The position numbers and the translations under genes were made by a program. From Rhodospirillaceae bacterium (lineage in GTDB: Bacteria; Pseudomonadota; Alphaproteobacteria; DSM-16000; Inquilinaceae), in NCBI GenBank assembly GCA_020638575.1, contig JACKIH010000003.1, forward strand, positions 2,585,501 to 2,649,500: DNA of 64,000 bases, written 5' to 3'. The notes beneath the pieces are model-generated. The model was not told where the DNA came from. It worked only from the letters and a program-made list of their open reading frames with translations, and did no database searches. Shown piece by piece: positions 61,385 to 64,000 of this stretch; position 1 is the first letter of the stretch, and every line of letters starts with the position of its first letter.

Positions 61385-62605
61385 ATGCAGACCACCGTTT
61401 TGATCGTCGGGTCCGGCCTTGCCGGTGCCACCCTGGCCGCGGCCCTGGGCAGCGTCGGCATCGCCACCGTGCTGATCGACCGCGATCCACCCGGCCAGCG
61501 GCTCGACCCCAAGGCCGACGGCCGCACCACCGCGGTGTCGCTGGGCTCGCGCCGGGTGCTGGAGGCAGCCGGGGTGTGGCAGAAGGTGGCCGACCGCGCC
61601 TCGCCCATCTGGTCCATCCAGATCAGCGACCACGCCAGCCCTGCGGCCATGGACTACGACCACCGCGACGTCGGCGAGGAGCCCTTCGGCCACATCGTCG
61701 ACAACCAGCTTCTGCGCCGCGCCCAGCTCGACCGCCTGGCCGAGTTGCCGGCGGTGACGGTGCTGGCGCCGGCCGCCCTCGACACCCTGGAGCGCACCCC
61801 GGCGGCGGCCACGGCACGCCTCGCCGACGGCACGGAGATCCGCGCGGAGCTGGTGGTGGGGGCGGACGGCCGCGGCTCCACCGTGCGCCGAAGTGCCGGC
61901 ATCGAGGTGATGAGCTGGCGCTACAACCAGACCGCCATCGCCTGCTGCATGAGCCACGAGCGGCCCCACAACGGGGTGGCGCTGGAGCATTTCATGCCGG
62001 GCGGTCCGTTCGCCGTGCTGCCGATGATCGACCGCGAGGACGGCGTCCACCGCAGCTCCATCGTGTGGACCGAACGGCCGGACCGCGCCAAGGCCATGGT
62101 GGCCCTCGACGAAGCCGCCTTCAGCCGCGAATTGCAATGGCGGGTGGGCGACCACCTGGGCCGGGTGGCGCTTTCGGGCGGGCGCTGGACCTATCCTCTG
62201 GGGGTGCTGCACGCCAAGCGCTACACCGACACCCGCCTGGCGCTGATCAGCGAGGCGGCGCACGCCATCCATCCCATCGCCGGCCAGGGGCTCAACATGG
62301 GCTTCCGCGATATCGCCACGTTGGCGGAACTGGTGGTGGACCGGGCGCGCCTCGGCCTCGATGTCGGCGGGCCGGACGTGCTGAAGGACTACGAGCGCTG
62401 GCGGCTGTTCGACAATGTCTCGCTGGTGGCCATCACCGATGGGCTCAACCGCCTGTTTTCCAACCGTTCGCTGGCCCTGCGCGGATTGCGCGGCGCCGGA
62501 CTGTCGGCGGTGGGGCGGATCGCGCCGTTGAAGAAGGTGTTCATGCGCCACGCCATGGGGCTGATGGGCGAACTGCCGCGCAGCGTCCGCGGCCGGCCGC
62601 TGTGA
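61385..62605 (+). CDS. UbiH/UbiF-type FAD-dependent monooxygenase
   Basis: A 406-residue flavoprotein hydroxylase of the UbiH/UbiF/VisC/COQ6 family, probably acting in ubiquinone ring hydroxylation. The FAD dinucleotide motif TVLIVGSGLAGATLAAAL is at the N-terminus; the GADGRGSTVRR block and the second FAD contact ALISEAAHAIHPIAGQGLNMGFRDI are intact. ATG at 61385 is chosen over 61373 as the beta1 strand begins directly after it. UbiE lies elsewhere in the window, but the ubi genes are not clustered here. Confidence 0.92.
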   Translation: MQTTVLIVGSGLAGATLAAALGSVGIATVLIDRDPPGQRLDPKADGRTTAVSLGSRRVLEAAGVWQKVADRASPIWSIQISDHASPAAMDYDHRDVGEEPFGHIVDNQLLRRAQLDRLAELPAVTVLAPAALDTLERTPAAATARLADGTEIRAELVVGADGRGSTVRRSAGIEVMSWRYNQTAIACCMSHERPHNGVALEHFMPGGPFAVLPMIDREDGVHRSSIVWTERPDRAKAMVALDEAAFSRELQWRVGDHLGRVALSGGRWTYPLGVLHAKRYTDTRLALISEAAHAIHPIAGQGLNMGFRDIATLAELVVDRARLGLDVGGPDVLKDYERWRLFDNVSLVAITDGLNRLFSNRSLALRGLRGAGLSAVGRIAPLKKVFMRHAMGLMGELPRSVRGRPL

Positions 62606-62635
62606 GCGCCAAAGCCGGCCGATCGGTCCTTCGTC

Positions 62636-62890
62636 TCAGCGCCTGAGGTCGCGCCGGTAGGGGATGAGCATCACGCCGACGCCGATGCCGAGCCCGCCGA
62701 AGGTGATGAACAGGCCGAAGAACAGCATGAAGAACCACAGGAACGGCGTGTCCGTGCCCATGGCCATGGTGCGGATGTTGGCGAAATCCTGGGCCAGCAA
62801 CAGGGCGCCGAACACGAAGCCGCCGCTGGCGCCGTAGGCCATGTGGCGCAGCAGAAACCCTAAGAACCGCTTCTCGTGGGCGTGCATCAT
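62636..62890 (-). CDS. Small membrane protein, conserved hypothetical
   Basis: An 84-residue protein with two TM helices (about residues 14-36 and 48-75; YGASGGFVFGALLLAQD and FLWFFMLFFGLFITFGGLGIGVGVML) separated by a short polar loop, and a basic C-terminus (PYRRDLRR). I do not recognise a named family; proteins of this shape recur in Rhodospirillales. It is convergent with the monooxygenase gene. Two adjacent ATGs, 62890 and 62887, are equally plausible. Confidence 0.7.
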   Translation of the reverse strand: MMHAHEKRFLGFLLRHMAYGASGGFVFGALLLAQDFANIRTMAMGTDTPFLWFFMLFFGLFITFGGLGIGVGVMLIPYRRDLRR

Positions 62891-63083
62891 GGGGGCACGG
62901 TAGCAGGGTGCCGGCACCCGCGGAAGCGCCGCTGCAGAGCCTGCCCAACCGGCAAGATCTGCCCGGCAGCCGGCGCTCCGCGACGGCCGGAACTCATTGA
63001 AGGTCAAAGCGTTAGGCGCTGGCACCCGGTTTGCTTCCGGTGGGGCGACCCCATCTGAGACCCCGCTGCCGGAGCCCGGACCG

Positions 63084-64000
63084 ATGACCCTGGTGCACAC
63101 CTTCGGACCCTATCGGGTGACCGACACTGTGCTGTCCGCCGTTCGCGACGCCAGTGCCCGTACCGGCATCGATTTCCGCTACATGATGGCCAAGGCGGCC
63201 ACCGAGAGCGCCTTCAATCCGCATGCGCGGGCGGCCACCTCCAATGCCACCGGGCTCTACCAGTTCATCAACAGCACCTGGATCGCCATGGTACACAACC
63301 ACGGCGACGCCTACGGGTTGGGGGCCTACGCCGCGCAGATCGTCGAGCGGCCGGACGGCACCATGGACGTGCCCGATCCCGCCATGCGCCAGCAGATCCT
63401 GGGCCTGCGCGACGACCCCGCCCTGTCGGCCTACATGGCGGCGGAGTACGCGCTGGAGAACCGCACCTATCTGGAGCGGACGGTGGGCGGGCCGATCGGT
63501 GCCACGGAGCTCTATCTCGGCCATTTCCTCGGTGCCCATGGGGCGGCCCGCCTTCTCACCGCCGTACGCAGCGATCCCCAGACCATCGGCGCCCACCTGT
63601 TTCCAGCCGCCGCCGCCGCCAACGGCCCCGCCTTCTACCGCGACGGGCGGGCGCTGACGGTGCGCGAGATCTACGACCTGTTCGACACCCGGGTGGAGAC
63701 CGACATGGCGCGGGTGGACGAGGCGTTCGGCCCGTCCGAACCGCTGCCGGTGATCGGCAGCACGGTGCTGGCCGAAGCCCCCCTCCTCAGCGGCCCCAGC
63801 TTCTTCGTCAACAACCCGGTGCGGTCCGGATTCTTCCAGGGTCCGGCGAGCGGCGGGGCACCCCGCGGCTTTGCCCCGGTTGCCTTCCCGGCGGCGGCCG
63901 GTCCCGCCTTCGCCGCGGCAGCGCAGACGGCGGGCAGCAGCGCGCCGGCGCCGGCGGGCGGCCGCTCCTTGTCGTTGTGGGCGGTGCTCACGGCCTCGGC
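63084..64000 (+). CDS. Lytic transglycosylase-like protein (3' end cut off)
   Basis: 305 codons are visible before the window ends. A lysozyme-like SLT domain starts at once: GIDFRYMMAKAATESAFNPHARAATSNATGLYQFINSTW, where Glu41 is the probable catalytic acid; the TGLYQFI block is the usual second motif. Residues 70-200 are helical (LGAYAAQIVE, LRDDPALSAYMAAEYALEN). The C-terminal part that is visible becomes Ala/Gly/Pro-rich linker. There is no signal peptide at the N-terminus, so export may use another route, as in some flagellar or secretion-associated muramidases. GGAG lies nine bases before the ATG. Confidence 0.8.
   Translation, partial: MTLVHTFGPYRVTDTVLSAVRDASARTGIDFRYMMAKAATESAFNPHARAATSNATGLYQFINSTWIAMVHNHGDAYGLGAYAAQIVERPDGTMDVPDPAMRQQILGLRDDPALSAYMAAEYALENRTYLERTVGGPIGATELYLGHFLGAHGAARLLTAVRSDPQTIGAHLFPAAAAANGPAFYRDGRALTVREIYDLFDTRVETDMARVDEAFGPSEPLPVIGSTVLAEAPLLSGPSFFVNNPVRSGFFQGPASGGAPRGFAPVAFPAAAGPAFAAAAQTAGSSAPAPAGGRSLSLWAVLTAS

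Noticed and set aside
61091..61650. Minus-strand frames over the tandem repeat near 61.2 kb
   Set aside because: They translate the repeat into Ser/Gly/Glu-rich low-complexity sequence and have no ribosome site or conserved segment.

Overview
The window is chromosomal DNA from a high-GC alphaproteobacterium, most likely a member of the Rhodospirillales or a close relative; no genus can be named from the sequence. Supporting signs are the gene order ubiE / mutM / enoyl-CoA hydratase / rpsT / dnaA, the pair addB-addA beside trxA, an hslV-hslU pair with the alphaproteobacterial type of HslV N-terminus, and polyhydroxybutyrate genes with a PhaR regulator. Coding density is high, starts are often GTG or TTG, and many neighbours overlap by the four bases ATGA. 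No rRNA, tRNA, CRISPR array, insertion sequence or prophage was seen.

Layout. 1-4.4 kb: a truncated Bcr/CflA-type exporter, a DUF1848 protein, a LysR regulator divergent from a DUF1127 mini-protein, and ExoD. 4.4-10.9 kb: carbon storage, with phaR divergent from a PhaE-like gene that overlaps a short PHA synthase gene, then a DMT exporter, phaA-phaB (thiolase and reductase) and an AhpD-like protein. 10.9-15 kb: two tandem paralogous hybrid receptors, each a periplasmic solute-binding domain joined to a histidine kinase, with no response regulator beside them. 15-23.3 kb: MaoC, PhzF, a lipoprotein, GlgE maltosyltransferase, a DUF2332 protein, a lower-GC two-gene module (DUF2188 plus a TIR/deoxyribosyltransferase-like protein), CbiB and a secreted esterase. 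23.3-29.3 kb: ubiE, mutM, enoyl-CoA hydratase, rpsT, dnaA, trxA. 29.4-36.6 kb: the addB-addA recombination nuclease behind a degenerate nucleotidyltransferase. 36.7-40.1 kb: two tandem exported paralogues of unknown family and an orphan PAS histidine kinase. 40.3-48.2 kb: DMT exporter, mutS, a secreted nuclease-like protein, hisH - GNAT - hisA, an SRAP protein and a YgjP-type metallopeptidase. 48.3-50 kb: a lower-GC patch with a HEPN-like unknown and a TerB-like protein. 50.2-64 kb: hslVU, rmuC, a DJ-1/PfpI protein, ftsK behind an aminotransferase, an ACT protein, glnK-amtB, a flavin monooxygenase, a small membrane protein and a truncated lytic transglycosylase.

How parts work together. PhaA and PhaB make (R)-3-hydroxybutyryl-CoA, the PhaC-like synthase polymerises it, and PhaR probably represses the set. 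GlnK and AmtB form the usual ammonium uptake and gating pair. AddAB, MutS, MutM, RmuC and the SRAP protein give the window an unusual density of DNA repair genes, though they are not one operon.

The most interesting items are a dispersed 90-140 bp palindromic repeat family placed just after genes (five copies), the DUF2188 / nucleotide-binding module as a possible defence or stress system, a MutM with a broken zinc finger, an out-of-frame overlap of about 190 bp between the PhaE-like and PhaC-like genes, a nucleotidyltransferase lacking its nucleotide-binding signature, the tandem receptor kinases (one with a cysteine cluster beside the phospho-acceptor histidine), and a pair of exported paralogues that match no family I recognise.
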